A DNA stretch of 6,438 nucleotides from Dehalococcoidales bacterium (GTDB lineage: Bacteria > Chloroflexota > Dehalococcoidia > Dehalococcoidales > UBA2162). The notes beneath the pieces were generated by a model. The model made no database searches and was not told the origin of the DNA. It saw only the letters and a program-made list of their open reading frames with translations. Where the stretch lies: positions 31,569 through 38,006 of the forward strand of contig NYYM01000018.1 of NCBI GenBank assembly GCA_002685815.1, written 5' to 3'. Below are positions 5,998-6,438 of the stretch, piece after piece. The position numbers and the translations under genes were made by a program. Within the stretch, counting starts at the first letter, position 1. Each line of letters begins with the position of its first letter.

Positions 5998-6438
5998 TCA
6001 TTCCATTATTCGGAGAGCAATCACCAGAATCCCCACCACCAGGAACAGACTCCTCAGCACCCACTGGGCAATATGAGGCGGCACTTTTCCGGGTATACGA
6101 GGCCCTATCTGGACACCGATTATGACCCCCGGTATAGACCATACCACCACGTGCCAGGCCGGTTGAGCCGCCAAGGCATGAATGCCAACGGCGAAAAAGA
6201 CGGTGATGGTGAGGATGAATATGGCAGTTCCGACAGCTTCCCGGGGCGGAGTATGGCAGCGTACCATCAGGTAGGTACTAATAATTCGGGCAACTCCGCG
6301 CTCATCAGCCCGGTTAGAAAAGAACTTAGTCCGGCCGAAGGGACAGCCACCGGAAAATTACACCTGTGATAAGAATAGATACTCCCGTCCCGGCCTGAAT
6401 CACCGTTAATTTACCTTCATCCGCCGGGTCTTCAGAGA
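5998..6438 (-). pseudogene. TauE/SafE (TSUP) family permease, frameshifted, 5' end outside window
   Basis: The C-terminal part of a multi-pass membrane anion permease of the sulfite/sulfoacetate exporter family. The last 89 codons read cleanly (ATG 6267 to TGA 5998) and include PPREAVGTAIF, hydrophobic helices, and IPGVIIGVQIGPRIPGKV, typical of the second TSUP repeat. Upstream, the matching sequence continues in other frames: GLSSFLTGLMSAELPELLVP in a second frame, and VIQAGTGVSILITGVIF in a third that stays open to the window edge. Joining them needs one base added near 6354-6357 (a T4 run) and one near 6270-6275. The repaired order gives a family-like E-x3-P-x-L-x2-R-C-x2-P stretch. Two losses within about 85 bp suggest a decaying gene or assembly errors. 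Unbroken, it would be a normal permease ending 61 nt before acsB; its substrate is unknown. Confidence 0.65.

Noticed and set aside
5960..6142. A 60-codon minus-strand frame just upstream of acsB
   Set aside because: It overlaps the end of the permease in another frame, has no family resemblance, and its composition looks like an out-of-frame shadow.
6264..6358. Programmed ribosomal frameshifting in the permease
   Set aside because: No X-XXY-YYZ slippery heptamer or following pseudoknot is apparent, and two separate shifts would be needed. Mutation or sequencing error is simpler.
6073..6369. A 98-codon plus-strand reading frame at the right end
   Set aside because: It is antisense to the TSUP permease. 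Its product is low-complexity and hydrophilic with no recognisable domain, whereas the minus strand gives clear membrane-protein sequence.

Overview
The window (about 50% GC, dense, mostly on the minus strand) looks like chromosomal DNA of an uncultured anaerobic bacterium. A Chloroflexota (Dehalococcoidia-like) origin is my best guess. It rests on a short, divergent acetyl-CoA synthase beta subunit (AcsB) and a Vms1-like release-factor protein of a type I associate with Actinobacteria and Chloroflexi. No marker gene proves the taxonomy.

Layout, left to right. (1) The last 41 codons of an unrecognised plus-strand gene (3-128). (2) A clear promoter (TTGACA, extended -10 TGTTATAAT) leading to a small universal stress protein (278-754). 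(3) A short convergent spacer. (4) A minus-strand pair: mutS2 (1629-3971), then a Vms1/eRF1-like peptidyl-tRNA hydrolase (VLRF1 family, 838-1590). The genes are 38 nt apart, and a perfect 7-bp hairpin sits in that gap. (5) An 93-nt spacer holding a perfect 8-bp inverted repeat laid over an extended -10 (TGTTATAAT) that should drive mutS2. (6) acsB (4065-5936, minus) with all six A-cluster cysteines. (7) At the right edge, the C-terminal half of a TauE/SafE (TSUP) permease that reads correctly only if two single-base losses are repaired (5998-6438).

The most interesting unit is mutS2 plus the Vms1-like gene. In Bacillus, MutS2 binds collided ribosomes and splits them, leaving a peptidyl-tRNA stuck on the large subunit. 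Eukaryotic Vms1/ANKZF1 cuts exactly that kind of peptidyl-tRNA. The two genes side by side, apparently co-transcribed, suggest a compact two-step ribosome-rescue module: collision splitting, then nascent-chain release. This is inference from gene order and family knowledge, not proof. AcsB belongs to the Wood-Ljungdahl pathway. It stands here without the usual acsC/acsD/acsE or CO dehydrogenase neighbours, at least within this window.
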